DNA from: Frigoribacterium sp. PvP032
Lineage (GTDB): Bacteria; Actinomycetota; Actinomycetes; Actinomycetales; Microbacteriaceae
Direction: 5' to 3'
DNA: 64,000 bases
NCBI RefSeq assembly: GCF_017833035.1
Contig: NZ_JAFIBM010000001.1
Location: forward strand, 1,178,001 to 1,242,000
A program made the translations under genes and the position numbers. Shown piece by piece: positions 7,379-16,618 of the stretch (position 1 is its first letter; every line of letters starts with the position of its first letter). Below the pieces are notes generated by a model. The model had not been told where the DNA came from. It searched no databases and worked only from the letters and a program-made list of their open reading frames with translations.

Positions 7379-8857
7379 CTAGGCCGAGCGGCTCCGCAGC
7401 GAGTCGCCCGCGCCTCGCGGCAGTCGCAGCCCCTCTGGCAGGCTCAGCAGGGCCAGCGCCGCCAGCACGACGAGCGCGACCTGGTAGCCGGTGGCGGCGC
7501 CTCCGACGCCCTCGGCCGTGGCGACCGTGTCGGCGACGCGCACGGTGAGGGCCGTGAGCGCGACGCCGAGGCCGACGGCGAGCTGGCCCGTGATCGACGC
7601 GATGGCGTTGGCCGGGGCGATCTGGGCGGCCGGCACGTCGGCGAACTGCAGGGTGTTGTAGGCCGTGAACCCCACCGAGCGGAAGACGCCGCTGACGAGC
7701 AGGATCCCGGCCACGAGCACGGGCGAGGTGTCCGGCCCGACGAACGCGGCGGCGACGAAGGTCGCGGCCAGCCCGACTGTGGCGACGACGATGATCGGCA
7801 CGATCCGGAACCGATGCATCAGCGGAGTCGTGAAGGGCTTGACCCCGAGGTTGCCGACGAAGACCCACATCAGCATCAGGCCGGCCTCGACGGGCGACCA
7901 GCCGAAGCCGTCCTGCAGCAGCAACGGGACGACGAACGGGACGCCGTTGACGACGGCCCTGTAGAGCGAGCCGCTGAGGTTCGTGACCCTGAACGTCGCG
8001 ACGCGGAAGGGCTCGAGATCGAGGAGGGGGTGCCTGGCCCGACGGAACCACCGGCCGGCCGCGAGCCCCAGGGCCACCGCCACGACGGCGAGGAGAGCCC
8101 CGAACAGCACCGTCGCCTGGTCGCCGAGCAGCTCGAAGGCGACCACCAGCGCGACGATCGCGCCGACGACGAGCAGCAGCCCCGGCCAGTCGAGCGGGTG
8201 CCGGTCGCCGAGCTCGGGCGACGGCACGACGCGCCAGGCCGCGACGAGCAGCAGCGCGCCGATCGGCACGTTGACGAGGAACACCCACTCCCAGCCCAGG
8301 TGCTCGGTGAGGAGGCCGCCGATCAGCGGCGCCACGACGGGCGCCGCGAGGGCAGGCCAGGTCAGGTAGGCGATGGCCTTGATCAGCTCGGACTTCTCGG
8401 TGCTGCGCAGCACGATGAGACGCCCGATCGGCACCATCATCGCGCCGGCGGCCCCCTGGACGACCCGTGCCGTCGTGAGCGCCGCCAGGTCGGGGCTGAG
8501 GGCGCACGCGAGCGACGCCAGCGTGAACAGCACCACGGCCGCGAGGAACACCCGACGTGCGCCCCACCGCTCGGCGAGCCAGGCGCCCAGCGGGATGAAC
8601 GCGGCCACCGCGACCAGGTAGCCGGTGACGGCGATCCCGAGCTGGGCCGGCTGCACGCCGAAGTCCTGGGCGACGGAGGCGGTGGCCGTCGACAGGATCG
8701 TGGCGTCGAGGTTCTCCATGAAGAAGGCCGCCGCGACCACGAGCGCCACCGGTCGCGACCAGCGCGGCGCTGCCGCCGCCTCCTCGGTGCCGCCCTGGGA
8801 GTCGGCGGCACCCGCCCCGCCCGGCCGGCCGGCCTCGGGACCGGGCGTCGACGTCAC
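7379..8857 (-). CDS. MFS drug-efflux-type transporter
   Basis: A 492-residue membrane transporter of the major facilitator superfamily. The first helix carries ENLDATILSTATASVAQDFG, close to the LDATI-VA motif of the DHA2 (14-helix) efflux group, and GRLIVLRS and RWGARRVFL correspond to loop 2-3 and motif A regions. The GTG start at 8857 overlaps the menF stop as GTGA, so translation is coupled to menF. That pairing is unusual: an exporter tied to isochorismate synthase could handle a chorismate-derived product, but a chance operon is equally possible. Substrate unknown. Confidence 0.82.
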   Translation of the reverse strand: MTSTPGPEAGRPGGAGAADSQGGTEEAAAAPRWSRPVALVVAAAFFMENLDATILSTATASVAQDFGVQPAQLGIAVTGYLVAVAAFIPLGAWLAERWGARRVFLAAVVLFTLASLACALSPDLAALTTARVVQGAAGAMMVPIGRLIVLRSTEKSELIKAIAYLTWPALAAPVVAPLIGGLLTEHLGWEWVFLVNVPIGALLLVAAWRVVPSPELGDRHPLDWPGLLLVVGAIVALVVAFELLGDQATVLFGALLAVVAVALGLAAGRWFRRARHPLLDLEPFRVATFRVTNLSGSLYRAVVNGVPFVVPLLLQDGFGWSPVEAGLMLMWVFVGNLGVKPFTTPLMHRFRIVPIIVVATVGLAATFVAAAFVGPDTSPVLVAGILLVSGVFRSVGFTAYNTLQFADVPAAQIAPANAIASITGQLAVGLGVALTALTVRVADTVATAEGVGGAATGYQVALVVLAALALLSLPEGLRLPRGAGDSLRSRSA

Positions 8858-10086
8858 AGCGAGAACGCCTCGACGACGGGCCGGAACTTCATCGTCGTCT
8901 CGGCCACCTCGCGCTCGGGGGCGCTCTCGGCGACGATCCCGGCGCCGGCGAAGGCCCTGACGGTGCCGTCGGCGTGCACCTGCGCGCAGCGGAGCGCGAT
9001 CGCCCACTCGCCGTCGCCGTCGGCGCCCACCCAGCCCACCGGGCCGGCGTAGCGGCCGCGGTCGAACGGCTCGAGGCGACGGATCAGCTCGAGCGCCCGC
9101 GGGGTGGGAGTGCCGGCCACGGCGGCGGTCGGGTGCAGGGCGGCGATCAGGTCGAGCGACGACGACCCGTCGGTGAGCCGGCCGCGCACATCGCTGGCGA
9201 GGTGCCACAGGTTCGGCAGCTTGAGGGTGAACGGCTGCTCGCCGCTCACGACGTCGTCGGCGTGCGGGGCGAGCGACAGCAGCAGGCTGCGGAGCGCGAA
9301 GGCGTGCTCGTCGAGGTCCTTGGTCGAGGTGGCGAGTGCGTGGGCGGCCTGCTCGTCGGTGACGGCGTCGACGCCGCGGGCGCTGCTGCCCGCGAGGACG
9401 CGCGCGCTCACCTCGCCGCGCTCGGTGCGGACGAGGGTCTCGGGGCTGGCCCCGATCAGGCCGCCCACGGCGAAGGCGTAGCAGTCGGGGTAGGCCGTGA
9501 GGAGGGTCGCGGCCACGAGCCGCAGGTCGGCCTCGGCGGGCAGCCGGCCCACGAGGTCGCGCGCGAGCACGACCTTGTTCACCTCGCCGCGCCGGATCGC
9601 CTGGACGGCCTGCGCGACGGCGGCCGCGTAGCCCGGCCCTGACAGCTCGCCGTCGACCAGGCGCAGCTTCGCGGCCGCGCCCACCGGCGAGGCCGGGGGC
9701 AGCTCAGCCCCGTCGACCCTCGTGATCCAGGCCACGCCGTCACGCCGCCCGAGCACGATGCGCGGCACGATCAGGACGCTCGTGTCGGCCGACCCGTCGT
9801 CGAACGCGAACGAGCCGAACGCCATCAGGCCCGTGCCCGGCACGCCGACCTCGTCCACGACCGAGGCGCGGCTCGCGACCGCGCGCCAGGCGTCTGCGGC
9901 GTCGCGCATCCGGTCCGGCCCGGTGAACTCGAGCCGGAGCGCCTCGCCGATGCCCGCCATGCCGGCGCCGCCCCGGACGAACACGAGCGGGCTGCGCGGG
10001 TCGACGACGTCCAGGAGGGGACTGATGTGGTCGATCTGCGTGGTGCGGACGGACAGGGGAGGAACGTGCAGCGACGGGAGGACCAC
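8854..10086 (-). CDS. menF: Isochorismate synthase
   Basis: A 410-residue chorismate-utilising enzyme (MenF/EntC/DhbC family) that isomerises chorismate to isochorismate, the substrate of MenD. Family features are VNKVVLARD near residue 175, GLIGASPETLV near 215, LPNLWHLASDVRG near 300, HPTAAVAGTPTP near 325 and GWVGADGDGEWAIALR near 360. The GTG start is 6 bases from a TAGGGT box on its own strand. It is divergent from menG with only 52 bases between start codons. It is the right gene for the menaquinone set, although a siderophore or salicylate role cannot be excluded by sequence alone. Confidence 0.9.
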   Translation of the reverse strand: MVLPSLHVPPLSVRTTQIDHISPLLDVVDPRSPLVFVRGGAGMAGIGEALRLEFTGPDRMRDAADAWRAVASRASVVDEVGVPGTGLMAFGSFAFDDGSADTSVLIVPRIVLGRRDGVAWITRVDGAELPPASPVGAAAKLRLVDGELSGPGYAAAVAQAVQAIRRGEVNKVVLARDLVGRLPAEADLRLVAATLLTAYPDCYAFAVGGLIGASPETLVRTERGEVSARVLAGSSARGVDAVTDEQAAHALATSTKDLDEHAFALRSLLLSLAPHADDVVSGEQPFTLKLPNLWHLASDVRGRLTDGSSSLDLIAALHPTAAVAGTPTPRALELIRRLEPFDRGRYAGPVGWVGADGDGEWAIALRCAQVHADGTVRAFAGAGIVAESAPEREVAETTMKFRPVVEAFSL

Positions 10087-10092
10087 GCCTCG

Positions 10093-10098
10093 ACCCTA
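10093..10098 (-). promoter_or_regulatory. Leaderless -10 box (TAGGGT) of menF
   Basis: Read on the minus strand, TAGGGT is 6 bases from the menF GTG at 10086. It faces the menG box 27 bases away. Confidence 0.55.
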
Positions 10099-10124
10099 CT
10101 CGGGCCACGCACGGGGCATGCCGG

Positions 10125-10130
10125 TAGGAT
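10125..10130 (+). promoter_or_regulatory. Leaderless -10 box (TAGGAT) of menG
   Basis: TAGGAT ends 8 bases before the GTG at 10139, forming a very compact divergent promoter with menF. Confidence 0.55.
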
Positions 10131-10138
10131 CGACCATC

Positions 10139-10870
10139 GTGACCAAGGCCGACATGAACAAGCAACCTGACGAGGTCGCGTCGATGTTCGACGGCGTCGC
10201 CCGCCACTACGACCGCACGAACGACGTGCTCTCCGCGGGCAACGCCGTCCTATGGCGCATCGCGACCGTCAAGGCGATCGGCGCGGGCCCGGCAGACCGG
10301 GTGCTCGACATCGCCGCCGGCACCGGCACCAGCTCGGTGGCGATCGCGGCGCGGGGCGCCGAGGTGGTCGCGCTCGACTTCTCGCACGGCATGGTCGAGG
10401 TCGGTCGGGAGCGTCACCCCGAGATCGAGTTCGTCGAGGGCGACGCCGAGCAGCTGCCCTTCGACGATGCCACCTTCGACGCCGTCACCATCTCGTTCGG
10501 CCTGCGCAACGTCAACCGGCCGAAGCAGGCGCTCGCCGAGATGTACCGGGTGCTCAAGCCCGGCGGCCGTCTCGTCGTCTGCGAGTTCTCGACGCCGCCC
10601 TTCGGTCCGCTGCGCGCCGCGTACCGCACCTACCTCCGGCACGTCATGCCGGTCGTCGCCCGGGCGGTGAGCAGCAACACGCCCGCCTACTCGTACCTCG
10701 CCGACTCGATCGACGCGTGGCCAGAGCAGCAGGTGCTGAGCCAGTGGCTGCGCGGCGCCGGTTTCACCCGGGTGGCTCACCGCGACCTGACGCTGGGCAT
10801 CGTCGCCCTGCACAGGGGCCGCAAGCCGGCCGACCAGTCGACCCGCGCCTCCGCGGCGAAGAAGAAGTAG
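10139..10870 (+). CDS. menG: Demethylmenaquinone methyltransferase
   Basis: A class I SAM-dependent methyltransferase (UbiE/MenG family, 243 residues) that performs the last step of menaquinone synthesis. Family landmarks are VASMFDGVARHYDRTNDVLS near residue 13, SAM motif I LDIAAGTGTSS near 55, GDAEQLPFDDATFDAVTISFGLRN near 100-125, and KPGGRLVVCEFSTPP near 139. The GTG at 10139 gives the family-like beginning MTKADMNKQPDEV; an in-frame ATG five codons later is an alternative. The C-terminus is lysine-rich. It is 45 bases upstream of the polyprenyl diphosphate synthase. Confidence 0.93.
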   Translation: MTKADMNKQPDEVASMFDGVARHYDRTNDVLSAGNAVLWRIATVKAIGAGPADRVLDIAAGTGTSSVAIAARGAEVVALDFSHGMVEVGRERHPEIEFVEGDAEQLPFDDATFDAVTISFGLRNVNRPKQALAEMYRVLKPGGRLVVCEFSTPPFGPLRAAYRTYLRHVMPVVARAVSSNTPAYSYLADSIDAWPEQQVLSQWLRGAGFTRVAHRDLTLGIVALHRGRKPADQSTRASAAKKK

Positions 10871-10915
10871 CCGCCGCCCCCGGGCGGTCGACCAGACCAG
10901 ACGAAGGTGACCCCT

Positions 10916-12004
10916 GTGAACCCGAGTGTGCCGCTCACCCGCCGCAGCTCCCTGAGCTCGTCGCTCGGCCTCGGCGAGAAGCTCTTCGCCTCGCCCTCCG
11001 ACCGCCGTTTCGTGCAGTCGGTCGACGACGGGCTCGAGCTCGTCGAGCAGGGCCTGCTCCGCGAGATCGCGTTCGCCGACGAGATCGCCGACGCGACGAC
11101 GCGCTACCTGCTCGCCGCGGGCGGCAAGCGCGTGCGCCCGACCCTGACCCTGCTCATCGCGCAGCTCGGCGACGGGGCCACACCGGGGATCGTCGCGTCG
11201 GCGCAGGCCACCGAGATCACGCACCTGGCGTCCCTATACCACGACGACGTCATGGACGAGGCGCAGATGCGCCGCGGGGTGCCCAGCGCCCAGACCGTGT
11301 GGGGCAACAACGTCGCGATCCTCGCCGGCGACCTGCTCTTCGCCCGCGCCAGCACCATCGTCTCCGGCCTCGGTCAGGAGGCGATCCTGCTGCAGGCCGA
11401 GACGTTCGAGCGCCTGTGCCTCGGCCAGCTGCACGAGACGGTCGGCCCGCGCGAGGGCGACGACCCGATCGCGCACTACATCGACGTGCTCGGCGACAAG
11501 ACCGGCTCGCTCATCTCGACCGCCGCCCGTGCCGGCGTGATGTTCTCGGGCGCGCCCCGCGAGTACCTCGCCCCCGTCGCCGAGTTCGGCGAGAAGATCG
11601 GCATCGCGTTCCAGCTGATCGACGACGTCATCGACCTCTCCGACCAGGCTGAGGAGACGGGCAAGCGCGCGGGCACCGACCTGCGTGCGGGCGTCGTCAC
11701 GCTGCCTCTCCTCTACCTGCGCCAGGAGGCGCAGACCGACATGGAGGCGGCCGCCCTGCTGGGCGTCATCGACCAGGTCGTCGACGCCACCCGGGCGGCC
11801 GAGGACGGCGCGGACCCCGTCGACGAGGCCGAGTTCGCGCGGATCGTCCGTCAGCTCCGCGAGCACGAGGTCACCGACCGCACGCGTCGCGAGGCGCACC
11901 GCTGGGCGTCGGAGGCGCTGGCCGCCCTCGACGCGCTGCCGGCGGGCCCCGTCAAGAAGGCCCTCACCCGCTTCGCCGACCGCGTCGTCGAGCGGTCCGC
12001 CTGA
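10916..12004 (+). CDS. Long-chain polyprenyl diphosphate synthase
   Basis: A trans-isoprenyl diphosphate synthase of 362 residues that builds the side chain used by MenA. The first aspartate-rich motif [12 protein letters not shown] is near residue 109 and the second, [10 protein letters not shown], near 234. The residues before the first motif are small or aromatic (ASLYH), compatible with long products, but chain length cannot be fixed by eye. The GTG at 10916 was chosen because GAAGG lies 8 bases upstream; a GTG three codons earlier (10907) overlaps that ribosome site. Gene order menG then prenyl synthase mirrors the hepST/ubiE arrangement of other Gram-positives. Confidence 0.88.
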   Translation: MNPSVPLTRRSSLSSSLGLGEKLFASPSDRRFVQSVDDGLELVEQGLLREIAFADEIADATTRYLLAAGGKRVRPTLTLLIAQLGDGATPGIVASAQATEITHLASLYHDDVMDEAQMRRGVPSAQTVWGNNVAILAGDLLFARASTIVSGLGQEAILLQAETFERLCLGQLHETVGPREGDDPIAHYIDVLGDKTGSLISTAARAGVMFSGAPREYLAPVAEFGEKIGIAFQLIDDVIDLSDQAEETGKRAGTDLRAGVVTLPLLYLRQEAQTDMEAAALLGVIDQVVDATRAAEDGADPVDEAEFARIVRQLREHEVTDRTRREAHRWASEALAALDALPAGPVKKALTRFADRVVERSA

Positions 12005-12103
12005 CGGGCGACGCGCCTCCTCGGCACCGCACCACCCCCCCCAGACACAGCACCGTCAGCACGGCCGGCACCGCCGCGCCGCCCACCAGGAGAGAGACAA
12101 CTC

Positions 12104-13501
12104 GTGACCACCCTTCGACTGGCCATCGTCGGAGCCGGCCCTGCCGGCATCTACGCCGCCGACATCCTGCTCAAGGCCGAGAAGGCCTTCGACGTGTCGA
12201 TCGACCTCTTCGAGCAGCTGCCTGCCCCCTACGGGCTCGTCCGCTACGGCGTGGCGCCCGACCACCCGCGCATCAAGGGCATCGTCAACGCCCTGCGCGA
12301 CGTGCTCGACAGCGGCGACATCCGCGTCTTCGGCAACGTCCGCTACGGCGAGGACATCACGCTCGACGACCTCAAGGCGCACTACAACGCGGTCATCTTC
12401 TCGACCGGCGCCATCAAGGACGCGGACCTCGACGTCCCCGGCATCGAGCTCGAGGGCAGCTACGGCGCCGCCGACTTCGTCAGCTGGTTCGACGGCCACC
12501 CCGACTTCCCCCGCACCTGGCCCCTCGACGCGCAGTCGGTGGCCGTGGTCGGCGTCGGCAACGTCGCCCTCGACGTGTCGCGCATCCTCGCCAAGCACGC
12601 CGACGACCTGCTGCCGACCGAGATCCCCGACAACGTCTACGCCGGGCTCAAGCAGTCGTCCATCACGGACGTGCACGTCTTCGGCCGACGCGGCCCCGCC
12701 CAGGTCAAGTTCACGCCCCTCGAGCTGCGCGAGCTCGGCGAGGTGCGCGACGTCGACATGATCGTGCACGACGAGGACTTCGACCACGACGAGGCCTCGA
12801 AGACCGCGATCGCGACGAACAAGCAGGTGTTCGTGATCGACAAGGTGCTGAACCAGTGGCGCCAGCGCGAGGTCGGCACGGCGTCGCGACGCCTGCACCT
12901 GCACTTCTACGCGAAGCCGCTCGAGGTCGTCGGCGACGACGCGGGCCGTGTCGCGGCCTTCCGGTACGAGCGCACCCGGCCCGACGGCCAGGGCGGCGTC
13001 GAGGGCACGGGCGAGATCCGCGAGGTCCCCGTGCAGGCGATCTACCGTGCCGTGGGCTACTTCGGCTCGCCCCTCGACGGCATCCCGTTCGACGAGCGCC
13101 GTGGCGTGATCCCGAACCACGAGGGCCAGGTGATGGACGACGACAACCAGATCATGCCCGGCGTCTACGCCACCGGCTGGATCAAGCGCGGCCCTGTCGG
13201 CCTGATCGGGCACACGAAGTCCGACGCGATGGAGACCGTCAAGCACGTCATCAACGACCAGGCGAGCTGGTGGCAGCCCGCCGACACCTCCGACGAGGCG
13301 ATCCCGGCCCTGCTCGAGGCGCGCGGCGTGGAGTACACCGACCTCGAGGGGTGGCACCGCCTCGACGAGCACGAGCAGTCGCTCGGCGCGCAGCACGAGC
13401 ACGAGCGGGTCCGCGTCAAGGTCGTGCCCCGCGACGAGATGGTCCGCGTCTCGCGGTCCGGCTCGGAGCCCGTCACCGGCTCGGAGTCCGTCTCGGCCTA
13501 G
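12104..13501 (+). CDS. fprA: Ferredoxin--NADP+ reductase, FprA type
   Basis: A 465-residue flavoprotein of the adrenodoxin-reductase/FprA family, which moves electrons between NADPH and ferredoxin. The FAD-binding motif [15 protein letters not shown] is at residues 7-21, [13 protein letters not shown] near 44, the NADP site [15 protein letters not shown] near 147, [18 protein letters not shown] near 192, and the C-terminal FAD segment [19 protein letters not shown] near 358. The GTG start has AGGAGA 9 bases upstream. About 100 bases separate it from the prenyl synthase. The last 15 residues (GSEPV/GSESV) are a short imperfect repeat. A ferredoxin partner is not in this window. Confidence 0.92.
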   Translation: MTTLRLAIVGAGPAGIYAADILLKAEKAFDVSIDLFEQLPAPYGLVRYGVAPDHPRIKGIVNALRDVLDSGDIRVFGNVRYGEDITLDDLKAHYNAVIFSTGAIKDADLDVPGIELEGSYGAADFVSWFDGHPDFPRTWPLDAQSVAVVGVGNVALDVSRILAKHADDLLPTEIPDNVYAGLKQSSITDVHVFGRRGPAQVKFTPLELRELGEVRDVDMIVHDEDFDHDEASKTAIATNKQVFVIDKVLNQWRQREVGTASRRLHLHFYAKPLEVVGDDAGRVAAFRYERTRPDGQGGVEGTGEIREVPVQAIYRAVGYFGSPLDGIPFDERRGVIPNHEGQVMDDDNQIMPGVYATGWIKRGPVGLIGHTKSDAMETVKHVINDQASWWQPADTSDEAIPALLEARGVEYTDLEGWHRLDEHEQSLGAQHEHERVRVKVVPRDEMVRVSRSGSEPVTGSESVSA

Positions 13502-13574
13502 GCACAGGGCGGGCCGCGCCTCCTCTCGGGGGCCCGGCCCGCTCCTCCTGCGCACCGGCCCGTGCGTGCGTGGC

Positions 13575-13580
13575 TAAGCT
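13575..13580 (+). promoter_or_regulatory. Leaderless -10 box (TAAGCT) of yajQ
   Basis: TAAGCT ends 7 bases before the ATG at 13588. Confidence 0.55.
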
Positions 13581-13587
13581 GGTCGAC

Positions 13588-14076
13588 ATGGCAGACAGCT
13601 CCTTCGACGTGGTCAGCAAGGTCGACAAGATGGAGGCGGACAACGCCCTCCACCAGGCGCAGAAGGAGATCGAGCAGCGCTACGACTTCAAGGGCGTCGG
13701 CGCATCGGTCGACTGGAGCGGCGAGAAGCTGCTGCTCAAGGCAGCGACGGAGGAGCGGGTCAAGGCCGTCCTCGACGTCCTGGAGTCGAAGTTCATCAAG
13801 CGCAGCATCAGCCTGAAGCACCTCGACGCCGGCGAGCCGTTCGCCAGCGGCAAGGAGTACCGCATCGAGGCGGCCCTCAAGGAGGGGATCGAGCAGGACG
13901 CCGCGAAGAAGATCGGCAAGATCATCCGCGACGAGGGCCCCAAGAGCGTCAAGAGCCAGATCCAGGGCGACGAGCTGCGCGTCCAGTCGAAGAGCCGCGA
14001 CGACCTGCAGGCCACCATGGCGCTGCTCAAGAAGGCCGACCTCGACGTCGACCTCCAGTTCGTCAACTTCCGCTAG
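13588..14076 (+). CDS. yajQ: YajQ family nucleotide-binding protein
   Basis: A 162-residue YajQ/DUF520 protein with the full set of conserved segments: [10 protein letters not shown] at the N-terminus, [14 protein letters not shown] near residue 30, [13 protein letters not shown] near 70, [21 protein letters not shown] near 114, and the C-terminal DLQFVNFR. Some YajQ proteins bind cyclic di-GMP or nucleic acid; nothing here shows which ligand this one uses. The ATG follows a TAAGCT box by 7 bases. It is monocistronic as far as the sequence shows. Confidence 0.93.
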   Translation: MADSSFDVVSKVDKMEADNALHQAQKEIEQRYDFKGVGASVDWSGEKLLLKAATEERVKAVLDVLESKFIKRSISLKHLDAGEPFASGKEYRIEAALKEGIEQDAAKKIGKIIRDEGPKSVKSQIQGDELRVQSKSRDDLQATMALLKKADLDVDLQFVNFR

Positions 14077-14174
14077 CCCCCAGCCGCCCGGCCGCTCCCT
14101 CTCCGGCCGCCCCGCCCAGCCCGCCCCGCGCCCTGCCCGCTCCGCCCTCTTCGGCACCGCGCCCCGAGATCCGT

Positions 14175-14191
14175 CCCGCAAATGCCGACCG
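14175..14191 (+). repeat. Short repeat CCGCAAATSCCGACCG, copy 1
   Basis: The 17 bases CCCGCAAATGCCGACCG are the exact inverse complement of 15337-15353. With a third, direct copy at 15268 they bracket the frameshifted DUF559-like gene. Confidence 0.7.
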
Positions 14192-14209
14192 CACGGGCCG
14201 CGGGCGGCC

Positions 14210-15132
14210 TCATCTGACGGGATCTGCCACTTCTATGGCTCCCCCGGTCGGGTTCTGCAGGCGTCCTCGATCAAGGAGGCGCGAGATGGCTGCCCAGAGA
14301 GAGTCCCAGTCGTCGAAGACCTGGTGGTACGAGATCTCGATCACGACGTAGCCCAGGGCGATGAGGGTCGCGATCCTCACTCGGTCGTCGTTGTACTGCT
14401 TCGGCGACGAGTGGAACTCGTAGCTCGTGCACTCGACGACCAGCCAGCCGTCCAGGAGCAGGTCGACGCGGATCTCGGTCGTCAGCCAGACCTGGATCTC
14501 CGGACGGAGCCCGTGGCCGACGAGGCGGACTCTGGCAACTGACTCAGTGCCCGACTCGGATCGAGCGTCCATCAGCACGAGGAGGCCGCCAGCGGACCGC
14601 CCGAGAAGATGACGCTCGACGGCTGCGAGGGAGGGGCGTGTCGTTCGAGGCAGCCGCAGGGCGGAATCGATCACCGCGACGGCCCGGTCGACGGGCTCGT
14701 GCAGCAGAGTCTGTGCCGCCGCCCGGCTAGGCGAGACGGACAGCCGCTCACCCGCGGTGAGCTCCGTCGCGTCGCGGAGGACGAGGACATGAGGGTGGGT
14801 GCTGCCGAGCCGTCGACCTGCGTCGTCAGGATCACGCAGATCGCGGGCGTTGTGGGGCACGGACACGACGAGGCGGTCTACTGGCGGGGACCACGCACCT
14901 CGAAGGGTCAGGGCGCTGACTCCGGCGAGCACCCCTCCGACCCTGGCTGCACGTACGACGTCGACGGGCAGGCCGGGCAGGGCGTAGAGCCCGTGCCGGA
15001 CACGCTCTACGTCGCCGCGCCGCCAAGCGTCGCCAGTTCCTGTCGTGTGCACCCGGCCCTCAGTAGTTCCCGTCTGTGCGCCAGCCCCTGGTGGCGTGAA
15101 CGGATGATGGTGGCGACTCGCTGATGCTCCAT
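14210..15132 (-). pseudogene. DUF559-like protein with AbiEi-type N-terminus, frameshifted
   Basis: Two minus-strand reading frames together make one typical protein. The first, from an ATG at 15132, reads MEHQRVATIIRSRHQGL then RRELLRAGCTRQELATL before stopping at 15007. The second continues as WRRGDVERVRHGLYALPGLP from about 15025 and runs to 14210. N-terminally this resembles the winged-helix AbiEi-like antitoxin domain; the C-terminal part (VDLLLDGWLVVECTSYEFH, YVVIEISYHQVFDDW) resembles the Vsr/DUF559 nuclease-like fold. The join needs a -1 shift, or one missing base, at about 15015-15027 (minus strand CTTGGCGGCGCGG). It may be a pseudogene, a sequencing error, or much less likely programmed frameshifting. 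The C-terminal part alone spans roughly 270 residues. Confidence 0.65.
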
Positions 15133-15267
15133 GTCGCCCGACCCTGCCCCGGTCGTCACGTGCGTGTCTTCGCTGGAACCTGGCCTGTGGACGACTCCCG
15201 GACCTGGGGCACCTTGTGGGGGAGCGGCGCGAACTCTCCTGTGCACGAGGCGCCCGCAGTTCTCCAT

Positions 15268-15283
15268 CCGCAAATCCCGACCG
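15268..15283 (+). repeat. Short repeat CCGCAAATSCCGACCG, copy 2
   Basis: CCGCAAATCCCGACCG, same orientation as copy 1 with one base difference. Confidence 0.6.
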
Positions 15284-15336
15284 CTGACGCCATTTCGCTA
15301 AGTTCATGACGGAAAATCCCCTCATGAGAGGTCGCT

Positions 15337-15353
15337 CGGTCGGCATTTGCGGG
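15337..15353 (-). repeat. Short repeat CCGCAAATSCCGACCG, copy 3 (inverted)
   Basis: CGGTCGGCATTTGCGGG on the plus strand, an exact 17-base inverted match to 14175-14191. Confidence 0.7.
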
Positions 15354-15404
15354 CGAGAGAGGGGGAGGAGGGGCGGGGTGGTCAGCGGGACCCTCCGGAG
15401 GCTG

Positions 15405-15410
15405 TATATT
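15405..15410 (+). promoter_or_regulatory. Candidate -10 box (TATATT) for tRNA-Tyr
   Basis: TATATT is one of the very few AT-rich hexamers in the region and lies 44 bases before the tRNA. No clear -35 box could be assigned. Confidence 0.4.
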
Positions 15411-15454
15411 TGTCGGGCGCCTCCGGTCGGTGATTACATGGGCCGGGCGTGCAT

Positions 15455-15536
15455 GGCAAGTTACCCAAGCGGCCAAAGGGATCTGACTGTAAATCAGCTG
15501 GCGTAGCCTTCGGGGGTTCGAATCCCTCACTTGCCA
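15455..15536 (+). tRNA. tRNA-Tyr (GTA)
   Basis: An 82-base class II tRNA. Acceptor GGCAAGT pairs with the 3' ACTTGCC, the anticodon loop reads CTGTAAA with anticodon GTA, a long variable arm follows, and GGTTCGAATCC forms the T arm. CCA is not fully encoded. Confidence 0.95.
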
Positions 15537-15666
15537 CAGTGTCATCCGGAACACGTGTTCCACCACGACGGACTCGAGAGATCGGGTCCGTTCGTCGTCT
15601 CGGGGGTCGTCCGCGCGGCGGCCCGGCTGGGCGGCGACTCATCGAGCACGCCCACGAGGAGAGCCC

Positions 15667-16539
15667 ATGGACGACAGCGCCGACCGCGACGACAGCACCC
15701 GCACCAGCACCAGCACCAGCACCAGCACCAGCACAGTCCCGGACGTCGCCGAGCTCCTCGCCATCGCCGTCGAGGTGACGACCGCCGCGGCCAGGCTCGC
15801 CGCCGCCCGGCGTGCCGAGGGGGTCGAGGTCGCCGACACGAAGAGCAGCCTGGTGGACGTCGTCACGCACACCGACCGCGAGGTCGAGGACCACCTGCGC
15901 GGCCGCCTCGCCGAGTTGCGACCCGGCGACGGGTTCCTCGGCGAGGAGGGCGACCCCGACGACTCGACCACCGGGCTCACGTGGGTCGTCGACCCGATCG
16001 ACGGCACCGTCAACTTCCTCTACGGCATCCCGCAGTGGGCGGTCAGCGTCGCCCTCGTCGAGGGCGGACCCGACCCGCTGACCTGGACGGCCCTCGCCGC
16101 CTGCGTCGTGAACCCGCTCTCCGGCGAGGTGTTCACCGCGAGTCGAGGAGGCGGCGCCTGGCTGGGCGAGGCACGTCTCGTCCCGTCCGCCCCGGCCTCG
16201 GTCGCGGAGTCGCTGTTCGCGACGGGGTTCTCGTACGAGGCCGACCGGAGGGTCGAGCAGGCCGCCGTGCTCGGCCGGCTGATCGGGCAGGTGCGCGACC
16301 TGCGCCGCCTGGGCGCCGCCTCCCTCGATCTGTGTGCCGTGGCGGCGGGGCGCCTCGACGCGTACGCCGAGCGGGGGCTCAAGCCGTGGGACCACGCCGC
16401 CGGCGTGCTCATCGCTGAGGAGGCGGGTGCGGTGGTGCGCGGCGAGGTGGGGCAGGCCCCGAGCGGCAGGCTCGTGGTCGCGTCGGCGCCGAGCGTCGCG
16501 GGGGCGGTCGACGTGCTCCTCGAGGACGCACAGTTCTGA
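15667..16539 (+). CDS. Inositol monophosphatase family protein
   Basis: A 290-residue Mg-dependent sugar/inositol phosphatase. Metal-binding motifs are FLGEEGD near residue 91, WVVDPIDGTVNFLYG near 106 and the C-terminal WDHAAG near 241. It could act on inositol-1-phosphate, histidinol phosphate or another phosphomonoester; the substrate is undecided by sequence. The ATG at 15667 has GAGGAGA 6-7 bases upstream. The N-terminus carries a TSTSTSTSTS tract encoded by a perfect hexanucleotide repeat and is not part of the fold. It follows tRNA-Tyr by 130 bases. Confidence 0.88.
   Translation: MDDSADRDDSTRTSTSTSTSTSTVPDVAELLAIAVEVTTAAARLAAARRAEGVEVADTKSSLVDVVTHTDREVEDHLRGRLAELRPGDGFLGEEGDPDDSTTGLTWVVDPIDGTVNFLYGIPQWAVSVALVEGGPDPLTWTALAACVVNPLSGEVFTASRGGGAWLGEARLVPSAPASVAESLFATGFSYEADRRVEQAAVLGRLIGQVRDLRRLGAASLDLCAVAAGRLDAYAERGLKPWDHAAGVLIAEEAGAVVRGEVGQAPSGRLVVASAPSVAGAVDVLLEDAQF
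15703..15732 (+). repeat. (ACCAGC)5 microsatellite
   Basis: Five perfect ACCAGC units, in frame, encode the Thr-Ser tract of the phosphatase. Gain or loss of a unit would not shift the frame. Confidence 0.85.
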
Positions 16540-16618
16540 CCTCGACTCCGCCATCAGGCCCCTGACCAGGCATGTATCCTGGATATCGGCTGCAGATCCG
16601 GTCGTGACACCCGAACTC

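Larger units (their letters stand above)
15133..15454 (+). other. Gene-free stretch upstream of tRNA-Tyr
   Basis: Roughly 320 bases without a convincing gene. It holds two copies of the CCGCAAATSCCGACCG repeat (15268 and, inverted, 15337), a purine-rich run near 15355-15375 and a TATATT element at 15405 that could be the -10 box of tRNA-Tyr. Small open frames here lack homology that I recognise. Confidence 0.5.

Noticed and set aside
14175-15353. Insertion sequence with terminal inverted repeats
   Set aside because: No transposase is encoded, no target duplication was seen, and a third repeat copy breaks the symmetry; kept as a repeat finding only.
15703-15732. Phase-variable switch from the ACCAGC repeat
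   Set aside because: The unit is 6 bases and in frame, so changes would alter tract length without switching the gene off.
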